From the NCBI RefSeq assembly GCF_947487605.1, contig NZ_CANKXK010000002.1, forward strand, positions 1 to 64,000: a stretch of DNA of 64,000 nucleotides. Reading direction: 5' to 3'. Below, piece by piece: positions 36,504 to 45,674 of the stretch (the first letter of the stretch is position 1; each line of letters opens with the position of its first letter). The notes below the pieces were generated by a model. It worked only from the letters and a program-made list of their open reading frames with translations, did not search any database and was not told the origin of the DNA. The translations under genes and the position numbers were made by a program. The stretch is from an uncultured Algibacter sp. (GTDB lineage Bacteria; Bacteroidota; Bacteroidia; Flavobacteriales; Flavobacteriaceae).

Positions 36504-37142
36504 TTAACATTGGTCTATAAATGGCCATTGCACTATAACTTCCAACTCTATAGTGTCAGAAATAATATCATCTTTTACTGCGCCTAATGTTCCTTTAGAC
36601 TCATAATTAATTCCCCAAAGCGTTCTATCGATTGTGAATTTTGATGTCATGACCTCTTTCTTATCAATGACATTAAATTTTGGATTAAATTGAATTTCCT
36701 TGGTAATACCTTTAATAGTTAAATTCGCAATGATGCTTACAGAATCGTTAGATTCGTAGATGACGTTATTTATCTGAAGCTTCGCATTGGGATATTTTTT
36801 TACATCAAAAAAGTCTTCGTTTTTTAAATGATTCACTAGCCTATCGTTAGGTTTTCCATCTGTGTTTACAATTGATTCCATCTCAATTATAAATTCTCCA
36901 CCCAGAATATTTCCATTCTTCTTTAATACGTGTCCGTTTTTAAATTTCACCGTTCCATTATGTTTATTTATTTTAAATAAATTAGACCCTTCCCATTTAA
37001 CGATACTGTTTTTTATATCTAATTCAACACGATTCACATCTCTATCTAAAACTGAGTTGTTTAATACAGATATTAAACTTTGACTATTTATACTTAATGT
37101 AAAACAGATAATAGCTGATAATGATAAAATGATTTTTTGCAT
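36504..37142 (-). CDS. YceI family secreted protein
   Basis: The 212-residue product has a signal peptide (about 1-20) and a lipocalin-like YceI fold: VKWEGSNLFKINKHNGTVKFKNG, GGEFIIEMESIVNTD, LVNHLKNEDFFDVKKYPNAKL, and FTIDRTLWGINY. YceI proteins bind isoprenoid-like lipids in the periplasm. It is divergent from the membrane-anchored regulator at 37272, 129 bp away, and may be its target. Confidence 0.9.
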   Translation of the reverse strand: MQKIILSLSAIICFTLSINSQSLISVLNNSVLDRDVNRVELDIKNSIVKWEGSNLFKINKHNGTVKFKNGHVLKKNGNILGGEFIIEMESIVNTDGKPNDRLVNHLKNEDFFDVKKYPNAKLQINNVIYESNDSVSIIANLTIKGITKEIQFNPKFNVIDKKEVMTSKFTIDRTLWGINYESKGTLGAVKDDIISDTIELEVIVQWPFIDQC

Positions 37143-37271
37143 GATTTTTTATTTTTTAGTAAAACTAATACTGATAAGGGTTTCCTTTTGTAAAAAAAAT
37201 GTAAAAGAATTGTAAAACGGATGCAAAAGTTGTAGATTTTAGCTTAATTCACTCCTTTTTAAATTCATTTT

Positions 37272-38138
37272 ATGAGAGTAAAACCATTATATTATTCCTT
37301 CTTAGCCTTAACAGCTATCTGCATCACTTTTGTAGCCTTTCAAAGCCCTAATAATAACGAAAATTTTTCTGAAAAAGTTAAAGTGGTTCTTAGAGATGCT
37401 GGCAACAAACTTTTGTTAGCTAACAGAGACTCTTCTTCATTAATCCTTCCCATTAGAAAAGTAAAAGAGAATAGATACGAAATCGCTTTTGAAGGGAATC
37501 TATCTATAACCCCAGACAGTTTGGTTGCGATAGTAAATTCTAGCCTCAAAACCGCAAAATTATCCAAACGTTATATAGTAGAAGTCATTAATTGCAATTC
37601 TCGAGAGGTTTCATATAGTTTTCAAATTACGGGAACAAAGGAACAAAACATTGTTCCTTGCCTAGGACGCGTTTTACCATTAGATTGTTATACCGTACAA
37701 GTTTTGTTTATTGAAAACAGTTCTTTCTTAAGTGCTAACAAAAACCTTATTTTAATTGGTCTCCTTATTTTAATTATAACATTCGTAGCAATTACCTATT
37801 TTAAACGAAAACCAAAAATCAAACTAATTAATAATCTTGACGACCATATAAAAATTGGCAAATATAAATTCTATGAAACCCAGAACAAATTAGTTAAAGA
37901 CGCTGTTGAAATAAAATTATCTTCCAAAGAATGTGAACTAATGAATATGTTTAGCTCACAACAAAACCAAGTGATAAAGCGTGATGTTTTAATTAAAAAA
38001 ATATGGGAAGACAATGGTGTTTTTGTTGGTAGAAGTCTTGATGCATTTATTTCTAAGCTTAGAAAAAAGTTTAAAGATGATGACTCAATAAACATTATAA
38101 ACGTACATGGTGTAGGCTACAAATTAGAAGTAAATTAA
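37272..38138 (+). CDS. Membrane-anchored OmpR/PhoB-type transcription regulator
   Basis: The 288-residue product has an N-terminal signal-like helix (about 8-24), a periplasmic domain (25-157; Cys at 108, 130 and 139), a transmembrane helix (158-177) and a cytoplasmic winged helix (about 190-288; IKLSSKECELMNMFSS, DVLIKKIWEDNGVFVGRSLDAFISKLRKKFKDD, INVHGVGYKLE). Thus the DNA-binding domain is at the C-terminus, opposite to ToxR/CadC. It may sense an envelope signal and regulate the divergent yceI-like gene. Confidence 0.85.
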   Translation: MRVKPLYYSFLALTAICITFVAFQSPNNNENFSEKVKVVLRDAGNKLLLANRDSSSLILPIRKVKENRYEIAFEGNLSITPDSLVAIVNSSLKTAKLSKRYIVEVINCNSREVSYSFQITGTKEQNIVPCLGRVLPLDCYTVQVLFIENSSFLSANKNLILIGLLILIITFVAITYFKRKPKIKLINNLDDHIKIGKYKFYETQNKLVKDAVEIKLSSKECELMNMFSSQQNQVIKRDVLIKKIWEDNGVFVGRSLDAFISKLRKKFKDDDSINIINVHGVGYKLEVN

Positions 38139-38294
38139 AAACAGAGTTCTCAATTTATATTACTAGAATTCAACTACTTCATTCAAAATTGTTCGTTTAA
38201 CGAGAAAAAACATACAATCGGCTAAAAATTTCACGAGATATTACAAAATGCTATACTCTTGCACGCTTATTTAATAATCTAAAAATACCTACAA

Positions 38295-38534
38295 ATGAAA
38301 AAATTACAATTACTTTTAATTGCTATGGTGCTTATGGTTTCTGTGCAAGTTAATGCAACTGATAACCCTATTAACACACAATTTAATTTAAATAATCCAG
38401 ATGTTCGTAAATGCTTAATTGAAGCTTCAAAAAGTGAAGGATGGAAATTAGAGGCATATTACATCAATTCTAACGAGAAATTAGTATTGGTATTTGGAAA
38501 AGACGGTGAAACAAAAGTTTACGCTGCTAAATAA
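38295..38534 (+). CDS. Hypothetical small secreted protein
   Basis: The 79-residue product has a signal peptide (MKKLQLLLIAMVLMVSVQVNA) and a short mature part (NNPDVRKCLIEASKSEGWKLEAYYINS ... LVFGKDGETKVYAAK) with one Cys. It has a terminator directly downstream (38561-38597) and seems to be monocistronic. No family is recognised. Confidence 0.7.
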   Translation: MKKLQLLLIAMVLMVSVQVNATDNPINTQFNLNNPDVRKCLIEASKSEGWKLEAYYINSNEKLVLVFGKDGETKVYAAK

Positions 38535-38560
38535 ATACTACTACACTTTTAACTTTTACT

Positions 38561-38597
38561 AAAGCCAACTTTACCTTATCGTTTAGTTGGCTTTTTT
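38561..38597 (+). terminator. Terminator of the small secreted gene
   Basis: AAAGCCAACT and AGTTGGCTTT pair over 10 bp around a 14-base loop, followed by T run. Confidence 0.8.
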
Positions 38598-38599
38598 AT

Positions 38600-39406
38600 T
38601 TGTACTTTTCAAATATTAAAAATGGGTTTTACGATTTATCAAAAGAAGAGCGCATTGTTTTGGTTGAAAAAATCAATCAAGAAATTGCTTGTGATTTATC
38701 TTCAAATAAAACCGAATACATCCTTCGTTATTTTTCTGATGAAGACACTTATATTCGAAAAACAGGCTATTTGGCTATAGGCAAACTCTTTTATTCTAAT
38801 CCGGCATTACAGAATACTATTCTATCTACATTAACCAATTTATTAAAACCTGACTCCTCAACTGCACCTGGTATAGATTCAGACAAAGTGCGTCAAACAG
38901 TTGTTAATGCTGCTGGAGAAATTGGTAAATTTCATTTTGAAAAAGTGCAATCTTTTTTTGACATTGGTTTGTTTGACAAGCATCACTCTGTAAGAAATGC
39001 TGTTATTGGTTCGGTTAAAAAAATGGGGGAAAAGAACCCTATACCTGTTTTAGCTTGGGCAAAAACGTATCTTAAACATCCAGATAAAGAGATTCGTAGA
39101 GAGATTTGCCATGGTATTGAACTACGCGGTCGCACACACCCTCAAGATATTTTGCCGATTTTAAAAGAATTAGAATTTAATAAAACCAAGCGTGTTTCTG
39201 ATACTTTAATTCATGTTCTAGGTCAAATAGCTTATAAAAATGGTTGTTTAAAAACCGTTATTGCTTATCTTAATACCTGGGAAAACAAACCGTTAGTTGA
39301 AAAAGCTTTAGACGAAATTGTTGATGTACATAATCGCTATAAAAAATTTGCTGTTTTAACGCAACAAGAGGCTATTGATTATATCGATAAGCATTATAAA
39401 ATTTAG
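38600..39406 (+). CDS. HEAT-like repeat protein
   Basis: The 268-residue product consists of helical hairpins of HEAT/ALK type: SDEDTYIRKTGYLAIGKLF, DSDKVRQTVVNAAGEIGKF, KHHSVRNAVIGSVKKMG, PDKEIRREICHGIELRG. It lacks a signal peptide. There is no ATG near the N-terminus; a TTG at 38600 overlaps the end of the upstream terminator. Related proteins are annotated as HEAT-repeat or DNA alkylation repair-like; I cannot choose a function. The end overlaps the convergent TonB-like gene by 4 bp. Confidence 0.75.
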   Translation: MYFSNIKNGFYDLSKEERIVLVEKINQEIACDLSSNKTEYILRYFSDEDTYIRKTGYLAIGKLFYSNPALQNTILSTLTNLLKPDSSTAPGIDSDKVRQTVVNAAGEIGKFHFEKVQSFFDIGLFDKHHSVRNAVIGSVKKMGEKNPIPVLAWAKTYLKHPDKEIRREICHGIELRGRTHPQDILPILKELEFNKTKRVSDTLIHVLGQIAYKNGCLKTVIAYLNTWENKPLVEKALDEIVDVHNRYKKFAVLTQQEAIDYIDKHYKI

Positions 39407-41142
39407 AATAGTTTATTCAACTTCTTTAGTTCGCTTTTTAAGTTTTCTAAATTTATTTCTTTAAAATTGAACTCAATATTTGGGTTTTCTACCGTTTTTG
39501 TGTCTATAACATCCAAGTATAGTTTTCCTTCATTTTGTTTTATTGCAATAAGCATAATGTCTTCATTTTTAGGAACCATTCTAAAATCGAATTCTTTACC
39601 AGATCTTCTACTTGACAAAACAGAACTCATAGACTTAAAAACCATCTTTACCCTTATTATGCCCTTAACATCTTCAATTTTTAACTTATACTTGATTCTA
39701 TTTCTACTATTAACAAACCTATCGCAATTTATCCAACCTAATTTTGAAGATCTTAAAATATAACTACTAACCTCGGATATCGACACTTTAGCGTTATCAT
39801 TTCCCGTTAATCTAGTTTCGAAACTTTTTCTATATACAGAATCGCGAATTCTTCTGTTTATAGTTGAACGACCAACACTTGCAACTCCATTAGCTTCAAA
39901 AATAATTGGTAACGAATAAGGAACAGAAACAGCTTTACCTCTTTGTTTTCCTGGTTTCATTTTTGGAAGTGATGTGATAACTCTAATAGCCTCCATTTCT
40001 AGTTCAGGTTCAGGAGCTCTGGATTGAATATCAACAATATTACCGTTTTTATCAATCTTAAAAATAACATTAATCCGTTGTCTTCCTACTAAACCTATAT
40101 CATCAGCCATTTGAGTATTAAAGTTTCTTAGAACAAATTTGCTAATGGCTTCACTAGTACAATTTTTTCTTTGAGTTCTACTTCCATTCTCACAACCTGG
40201 ATATATTGGAACTTCTTCAACTACCGCAAATGGAACATCAATATCTTCTTCAATAACTTCTATCTCCTCAATAGTTGGTTCAACCTCTTCATTAACATCT
40301 GCAAGACTCCAATTAATATTTCCTTTATTCAATTCTCCAGTAAACAATTTCATATTCTTCTTGTTGGTTGGAAACAAAATATCAATACTAGAATTTTGTT
40401 TTAACTTTAAAGGTCTATCATCACTAAATGCTTCAAGATTTAACATACCTCCTGTTTCCAAAAGTTTACCATCAGATTGTGTTGACAAATTAGTTAACAA
40501 TATATCTGAAAGTTGATAATACTCAGTAACTTTTAAATCAACATTTCCAATAGCAATCTTACTGTTATCAGTTATAAATGAATTTGCTTTAATAGTTAAT
40601 TTAGTTCCCTCTTTGCAAATTATTGTCGTGTCCTTTTTTTGATTAATTGTAAACGTTTGAAATGATTTTTTAGGAATTTCAACTTCTGTTATTTCTTTTT
40701 TTACAATTACTTCTTTTGTTTTAGTTTGTTTAGTTTTTATAGTCTCTTTAAAAACAATTTCTTCAATACTATCATTTGGAACAACTGAATCTAAAATCGA
40801 AACAGAATTATTTACTTCACTTTTTATTGGGTTAGGTATTTCAATAATAGATTCACCAGAATTTATATTACTAATTACGGATATAATTAAGATAATTAAT
40901 CCAGAAGTAAACCCTAAATATTTTAACCATTTACTTTTAATATATGACTGTTTTGCTTTTCCAATATCTACTTTTAATTGCTGGCGCTTTATCCCTTCTA
41001 AAAAGGTTACATGTTCATTAAAGAGTATATTAAAATCGAAATCTGCTTTTAAGCGATTTTCAAAATATTGAATTTCTTTTTCAGAAAGTCTTTTGTTTAA
41101 ATAAGCATTTATTAACTCTATGTTTTGTATGTTATTCTCCAT
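39403..41142 (-). CDS. Anti-sigma/TonB-like membrane protein
   Basis: The 579-residue product has a cytoplasmic N-terminus (about 1-70), one transmembrane helix (about 73-90), a long periplasmic region rich in charged residues, and a TonB C-terminal-like domain (about 310-400; GLVGRQRINVIFKIDKNGNI and AIRVITSLPKMKPGKQRGK). The upstream neighbour, 11 bp away, encodes an ECF sigma factor, so the cytoplasmic part probably binds sigma and the periplasmic part senses a signal. This architecture is seen in other Bacteroidota. The ligand is unknown. Confidence 0.7.
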   Translation of the reverse strand: MENNIQNIELINAYLNKRLSEKEIQYFENRLKADFDFNILFNEHVTFLEGIKRQQLKVDIGKAKQSYIKSKWLKYLGFTSGLIILIISVISNINSGESIIEIPNPIKSEVNNSVSILDSVVPNDSIEEIVFKETIKTKQTKTKEVIVKKEITEVEIPKKSFQTFTINQKKDTTIICKEGTKLTIKANSFITDNSKIAIGNVDLKVTEYYQLSDILLTNLSTQSDGKLLETGGMLNLEAFSDDRPLKLKQNSSIDILFPTNKKNMKLFTGELNKGNINWSLADVNEEVEPTIEEIEVIEEDIDVPFAVVEEVPIYPGCENGSRTQRKNCTSEAISKFVLRNFNTQMADDIGLVGRQRINVIFKIDKNGNIVDIQSRAPEPELEMEAIRVITSLPKMKPGKQRGKAVSVPYSLPIIFEANGVASVGRSTINRRIRDSVYRKSFETRLTGNDNAKVSISEVSSYILRSSKLGWINCDRFVNSRNRIKYKLKIEDVKGIIRVKMVFKSMSSVLSSRRSGKEFDFRMVPKNEDIMLIAIKQNEGKLYLDVIDTKTVENPNIEFNFKEINLENLKSELKKLNKLF

Positions 41143-41153
41143 GATGTCCTAAA

Positions 41154-41702
41154 TTAAGATTGAATAGAATTACTAGTTCGATAGATGTCTTTGGCTTTTG
41201 TTAAGCACTTATACTTCTGGTTTTTTGCAATCTTTTCAGATTTAAATTGCATCATATTAGCTATATCTTTAAAAGACATCGCTTTGTAATAAAACAGTTG
41301 TAATAGTTGCCGGCATCTTTCTCCTAATTCGAGGAATGCACGCTCTGCGAGTTGATATTTTTTCTCTTCTAAAACACTATGAAAGTGTTCAATTTCTATG
41401 TCATTAAAATTATGTAGCTCTTGTTTTGAAAATTTCTTCTGAGTATCCTTCCATATAAATCGAGATACTGAATATAAATAGGTGTAAAATGAGGATGTTA
41501 GTTTAAAATCTGATTTTTCCAGATTTCTATTTAATACAATAAGAGCCTCCTGAAAAACATCGGATGCATCTTGTTTGTTTCCACCTTTAGAGAGAATTAA
41601 AGCTTCTATTTTAGGATATAAACTATATAATTTGCTAAATGCTTTTTCACGGTGACCATCTTTAAAAAATTCTAAGATTTTTTTATCGTTCATAAAACCC
41701 AT
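41154..41702 (-). CDS. ECF RNA polymerase sigma factor
   Basis: The 182-residue product has region 2 (FSKLYSLYPKIEAL, DASDVFQEALIVLNRN) and region 4 (LAERAFLELGERCRQLLQLFYYKAMSFKDIANMM) of sigma-70 ECF factors. It is co-transcribed with the anti-sigma/TonB-like gene. It likely responds to envelope conditions. The exact start is either the first Met or the fourth residue. Confidence 0.9.
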   Translation of the reverse strand: MGFMNDKKILEFFKDGHREKAFSKLYSLYPKIEALILSKGGNKQDASDVFQEALIVLNRNLEKSDFKLTSSFYTYLYSVSRFIWKDTQKKFSKQELHNFNDIEIEHFHSVLEEKKYQLAERAFLELGERCRQLLQLFYYKAMSFKDIANMMQFKSEKIAKNQKYKCLTKAKDIYRTSNSIQS

Positions 41703-41755
41703 TTATTACTTTATGGTTAAAATACTAAAAGGTCTCCTTAATCTTTTAAATTAAT

Positions 41756-42082
41756 TTAACTCGCACAATTAACACACAGCAAACTTTGCGGACGAATTAA
41801 AATTCTACCAACAGGAATGGATTGCTTGCATTTTAAACAAATACCAAAATCTTCTGTTCCAAACCTATCAAGAACTCGTTTTAGATTTCCTAGCTTTATT
41901 TCAGCTTGACGTAAAGAAGCTTCGTTAACACTTTTATTGTTAATGGCATCCATACGGCTAATACGACCAATAGAAACATCTGGAGCTATAGGTTTTGTTA
42001 ACTCTCTATATTCTGAAATTGTTTTTTCGGTTTTCGAAATTTCTTCTACTATTTTTATTTTGATGTCTTTCTTATCCATCAA
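41756..42082 (-). CDS. TraR/DksA family zinc-finger protein
   Basis: The 108-residue product has a coiled-coil (about 1-70) and a C4 zinc finger ICLKCKQSIP..SLLCVNC at the end. The length and layout fit small DksA/TraR proteins that bind in the secondary channel of RNA polymerase. It follows the DnaJ-like gene by 5 bp on the same strand. Confidence 0.85.
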   Translation of the reverse strand: MMDKKDIKIKIVEEISKTEKTISEYRELTKPIAPDVSIGRISRMDAINNKSVNEASLRQAEIKLGNLKRVLDRFGTEDFGICLKCKQSIPVGRILIRPQSLLCVNCAS

Positions 42083-42087
42083 TAAAA

Positions 42088-42864
42088 CTAAAACCCACGC
42101 TCCTTCTGTAACTGCTCATAAGCAGCTTGTACTTGCCTAAACTTTTCTTCAGCCCCTTTTTGGTGTTCTTTCCCTAAGTGAATCACTTTATCTGGATGGT
42201 ATTTTTTAGCCATTTTGCGGTAGGCTTTTTTTACCTCATCGTCAGTAGCACTTTTAGTTATTTCTAAAACTTTATAAGCATTATCACTACTGTTATAAAA
42301 CATGGCTTTTATACTTTCGTAATCTCTAGAGCTAATGCCTAAATAACCCGCAATGGTATAGATTTGTTTCACTTCGTCCTCTGTTACAATGCCATCAGCC
42401 TTTGCAATTCCAAATAAAAAATGCATAAGTTGCAATCGTGAAGGATGATCCATCATTTGGCGAATTTGTAAGCATACTGGTCTTACAGAAACATCCTGTT
42501 TACTAATATTCTTAAAGAGCTTAAAAGCATGATTCGCTCGCTCTTTACCATACATATTAACAAACTGCTGTCTTACATAATCTAATTCGCGCTGGTCTTG
42601 AACACCATCTGCTTTAATAACTACAGAAGCTAATATTAGTAAGCTTACTTCAAAATCTCCCGATTGAGTTTGAGGGCGTTGTCTTGGTTGAGTTCTATAA
42701 GTCGGTCTCCCTTGTCGTGTAGATTGCCCTTCGCCTAAAAAAGGACTGTTCTTTCCATCCGCCATAGCATCAACAACACTTCCCAGTGCCAATCCAATAA
42801 TTGCGCCTATTGGACCTCCAAACGACCAGCCAATAGAGGCTCCTATCCATTTTGAAAAACTCAT
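42088..42864 (-). CDS. TerB-DnaJ domain protein (DjlA-like)
   Basis: The 258-residue product has an N-terminal glycine-zipper membrane segment ([19 protein letters not shown]), a TerB-like helical domain (about 75-185; [32 protein letters not shown]) and a C-terminal J domain ([35 protein letters not shown] present). DjlA-like proteins recruit DnaK to the membrane. It pairs with the DksA-like gene in an operon. Confidence 0.88.
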   Translation of the reverse strand: MSFSKWIGASIGWSFGGPIGAIIGLALGSVVDAMADGKNSPFLGEGQSTRQGRPTYRTQPRQRPQTQSGDFEVSLLILASVVIKADGVQDQRELDYVRQQFVNMYGKERANHAFKLFKNISKQDVSVRPVCLQIRQMMDHPSRLQLMHFLFGIAKADGIVTEDEVKQIYTIAGYLGISSRDYESIKAMFYNSSDNAYKVLEITKSATDDEVKKAYRKMAKKYHPDKVIHLGKEHQKGAEEKFRQVQAAYEQLQKERGF

Positions 42865-42940
42865 GTAAATAATAGATTTTAATTATGGCCAAATATAATA
42901 TTAGTTAGTTGATAATTATATCATATTGTTACACAATTGG

Positions 42941-42948
42941 TATCTTTG
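42941..42948 (+). promoter_or_regulatory. -7 promoter element for the bacilliredoxin gene
   Basis: TATCTTTG matches TAnnTTTG and lies 33 bp upstream of the ATG. Confidence 0.6.
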
Positions 42949-42981
42949 CAGTCTAAAATTGTTAATTATAAAATTTAAAAT

Positions 42982-43392
42982 ATGTATCCAGCAGAATTAG
43001 TAAAGCCCATGCGCGAGGATTTAACCAAAGTTGGTTTTGAAGAATTGCATACTGTCGAGGCGGTTAACACAGCTTTAGCAAAAGAAGGCACTACACTTGT
43101 AGTGGTAAATTCGGTATGTGGTTGTGCTGCAGCCAATGCAAGACCAGGAGCTAGAATGAGTTTACAAAACGCAAAAAAACCAGATCATATCGTAACGGTT
43201 TTTGCAGGTGTTGACAAAGAAGCGGTTGATGCTGCACGTGGTTATATGATTCCTTTTCCACCAAGTTCACCAAGTATGGCTCTGTTTAAAGATGGAGAAT
43301 TGGTTCATATGCTAGAACGTCATCACATAGAAGGAAGACCTGCAGAATTAATTGCAGAAAATCTTGTTGATGCTTATAATGAGCATTGTTAA
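42982..43392 (+). CDS. BrxA/BrxB family bacilliredoxin
   Basis: The 136-residue product has the bacilliredoxin signature SVCGCAAANARPG (CGC, about 52-54) and MIPFPPSSPSMALFK. These proteins remove bacillithiol or similar mixed disulfides from proteins. It has its own promoter and terminator. Confidence 0.93.
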   Translation: MYPAELVKPMREDLTKVGFEELHTVEAVNTALAKEGTTLVVVNSVCGCAAANARPGARMSLQNAKKPDHIVTVFAGVDKEAVDAARGYMIPFPPSSPSMALFKDGELVHMLERHHIEGRPAELIAENLVDAYNEHC

Positions 43393-43410
43393 TTCAATAA
43401 CGAATCAAAC

Positions 43411-43439
43411 AAAAAACCACGATAAAATCGTGGTTTTTT
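43411..43439 (+). terminator. Terminator of the bacilliredoxin gene
   Basis: AAAAAACCACGAT and ATCGTGGTTTTTT pair perfectly around AAA, giving a stem followed by T run. Its T run is shared with the -33 region of the next gene. Confidence 0.85.
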
Positions 43440-43465
43440 GTTTTTACGCAACCTTTTTAGTTTTG
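43438..43465 (+). promoter_or_regulatory. Promoter for the Cys-rich lipoprotein gene
   Basis: TTG at 43438-43440, a 17-bp spacer and TAGTTTTG at 43458-43465 match the Bacteroidota promoter. The ATG is at 43494. Confidence 0.7.
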
Positions 43466-43493
43466 TTACATCTAAAAAGTAAATTCTATTACA

Positions 43494-43895
43494 ATGAAAA
43501 AATCAGTATTCAATTATTTTTTAGTCCCATTCTTTTTTTTACTATTAGTTTCAACGCAGTGTGATGACGATATTGATTTACCTACACAGGAAGTAGAGCA
43601 TCAGGAATTAACCATGTTAAAAACTGAAATTGAAAATTTAGCAAGCAGTTCTGTATGTAATGAAACTTCGGAATGTAAATTTTCGGCCTTTGGAAGCAAA
43701 CCTTGTGGAGGTCCATGGAGTTACATAATTTATTCAACCTCAATTGATACCGATAAACTAGAAGCCTTAATTGAAAATTATAATAACAAAGAAGATGCTT
43801 TTAACACCAAATGGGGTATCGTATCAGATTGTTCTCTTGCTCAACTACCATCAAGCGTGGAATGCAAAAATAACACCTGCGTTCCTGTGTTCTAA
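43494..43895 (+). CDS. Hypothetical Cys-rich lipoprotein
   Basis: The 133-residue product has a lipoprotein signal (LLLVSTQCDDD, lipobox Cys 23). The mature part has seven further Cys-containing sites (SSVCNETSECKFS, KPCGGPW, SDCSLAQL, VECKNNTCVPVF), enough for several disulfide bonds. No family is recognised; it probably folds outside the inner membrane. It precedes plsC by 25 bp. Confidence 0.7.
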   Translation: MKKSVFNYFLVPFFFLLLVSTQCDDDIDLPTQEVEHQELTMLKTEIENLASSSVCNETSECKFSAFGSKPCGGPWSYIIYSTSIDTDKLEALIENYNNKEDAFNTKWGIVSDCSLAQLPSSVECKNNTCVPVF

Positions 43896-43920
43896 AGGTT
43901 AGTTTATTTATTTTTGGGGC

Positions 43921-44658
43921 ATGATAAAACTTATATCTTATCCCCTTACTATTATATATAACATCTTTTTTTTACTAACATTAGTAATATTTCACCCTAT
44001 CCAGTGGTTTTGCTTCAATGTTATTGGTTACCAAGCGCACAAAAAATCTGTGGACGCATTACAATTTTGTTTAATGCGATGTGCCAATATATTAGGCACA
44101 CGTTTTACATTTAATAACCCCCATAACATTCCTACAGACAAGCCGCTAATAATTGTTGCAAATCATCAAAGTATGTACGATATATCACCAATAATGTGGT
44201 ATATGCGAAAGCATCATACAAAGTTTATTAGCAAAAAAGAGCTTGGGAAAGGCATCCCTAGTGTTTCATATAACTTACGTCATGGTGGTTCTGTTTTAAT
44301 AGACCGTAAAAACCCAAGACAATCGCTTCCTGCTATCATGAAATTTGGTGAGTATATAGAAAAAACCAAACGTGCTGCTGTTATTTTTCCTGAGGGGACA
44401 AGAAGTAAAGACGGTACCCCTAAACCTTTTCAAACAAAGGGACTAGAGATTCTATTTAAAAAAGTACCTTCAGCATTAATAGTCCCTATTTCTATTAATA
44501 ATTCTTGGAAAATAGTGCGTTATGGTAAATTTCCTATGGGTTTAGGAACTCATATTACTTTTAAAGTTCATAAGCCTCTAAAATTAGCTACCTTTGCAGA
44601 TAAGCAAGTAGTTATAGATAATATTGAAAGCACTATAAAAGCCCATATTCACCCTTAA
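43921..44658 (+). CDS. plsC: 1-acyl-sn-glycerol-3-phosphate acyltransferase (PlsC-like)
   Basis: The 245-residue product has an N-terminal hydrophobic segment, the HxxxxD motif in NHQSMYD (about 80-86) and FPEGTRS (about 157-163). It adds the second acyl chain to lysophosphatidic acid at the inner membrane. It is followed after 9 bp by the acyl-ACP desaturase gene, so both are likely in a lipid operon. Confidence 0.92.
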   Translation: MIKLISYPLTIIYNIFFLLTLVIFHPIQWFCFNVIGYQAHKKSVDALQFCLMRCANILGTRFTFNNPHNIPTDKPLIIVANHQSMYDISPIMWYMRKHHTKFISKKELGKGIPSVSYNLRHGGSVLIDRKNPRQSLPAIMKFGEYIEKTKRAAVIFPEGTRSKDGTPKPFQTKGLEILFKKVPSALIVPISINNSWKIVRYGKFPMGLGTHITFKVHKPLKLATFADKQVVIDNIESTIKAHIHP

Positions 44659-44667
44659 AAATATATT

Positions 44668-45669
44668 ATGTCGTTGAAAAATGTAAGATTGGAAGTCATG
44701 AACTTTTTAGAAAAAGATGTTGATGCCTTAATGGAAAAGTATCTAATTCCGATAGATAGTATTTGGCAACCAACAGATTTTTTACCAAATTCTGAAACAA
44801 GTGATGGTGCTTTTTTCGAAGAATTAACAGAAATACGGGAATTAGCAAAGGAACTCCCATACGACTTTTGGGTAGTGTTAGTAGGTGATATGATTACTGA
44901 AGAAGCTTTACCAACCTATGAATCATGGCTCATGGATGTTGAAGGGGTCGATCAAGTAAATGGTGGCGGAAACGGTTGGTCTAAATGGGTAAAACAATGG
45001 ACTGCCGAAGAAAATAGACATGGCGATGTCTTGAATAAATACCTTTATTTATCTGGACGCGTTAACATGAAAGAAATTGAAAAGACCACCCACCACCTAA
45101 TTGCAGATGGCTTCGATATTGGCACAGATAGAGATCCTTACAAAAATTTTGTTTACACAAGCTTTCAAGAATTAGCAACTTATATTTCACATAATCGTGT
45201 AGCTAAACTTGCAAAAGAAAAAGGCAATAAACGCCTATCTAAAATGTGTAAAATTATATCTGGAGATGAAATGCGTCACCATAATGCATATTCTGAATTT
45301 GTGGAACGCATTTTTAAAGTAGATCCCAGCCAAATGATGATGGCTTTCCACTACATGATGAAACAAAAAATAACGATGCCTGCTCATTTTTTAAGAGAAT
45401 CTGGCGGTCAAATAAGTTCTGCTTTTGAAGAGTTTTCTAATACTGCTCAACGCATTGGCGTTTATACTTCTAGAGATTATGTAGATATTTTGCAAAAGCT
45501 TATAAATAGATGGGAGATTGATAAAATTACCAACCTAACCGATGAAGCTGAAAAAGCTAGAGATTACTTAATGAAACTACCAGCTAGAATGTATCGTTTG
45601 TCGGAGCGCATAAAGATTCCTGAAAACTCTTATCAGTTTAAATGGGTTGAACCAGCGATTGCGAAATAG
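44668..45669 (+). CDS. Acyl-ACP desaturase
   Basis: The 333-residue product is a soluble di-iron desaturase of the plant stearoyl-ACP type. The iron ligands are in EENRHGD (about 115-120) and GDEMRHH (about 205-210). It introduces a cis double bond into acyl-ACP. It is between plsC and an HD-domain gene in one operon. Confidence 0.93.
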   Translation: MSLKNVRLEVMNFLEKDVDALMEKYLIPIDSIWQPTDFLPNSETSDGAFFEELTEIRELAKELPYDFWVVLVGDMITEEALPTYESWLMDVEGVDQVNGGGNGWSKWVKQWTAEENRHGDVLNKYLYLSGRVNMKEIEKTTHHLIADGFDIGTDRDPYKNFVYTSFQELATYISHNRVAKLAKEKGNKRLSKMCKIISGDEMRHHNAYSEFVERIFKVDPSQMMMAFHYMMKQKITMPAHFLRESGGQISSAFEEFSNTAQRIGVYTSRDYVDILQKLINRWEIDKITNLTDEAEKARDYLMKLPARMYRLSERIKIPENSYQFKWVEPAIAK

Positions 45670-45674
45670 TAGCA

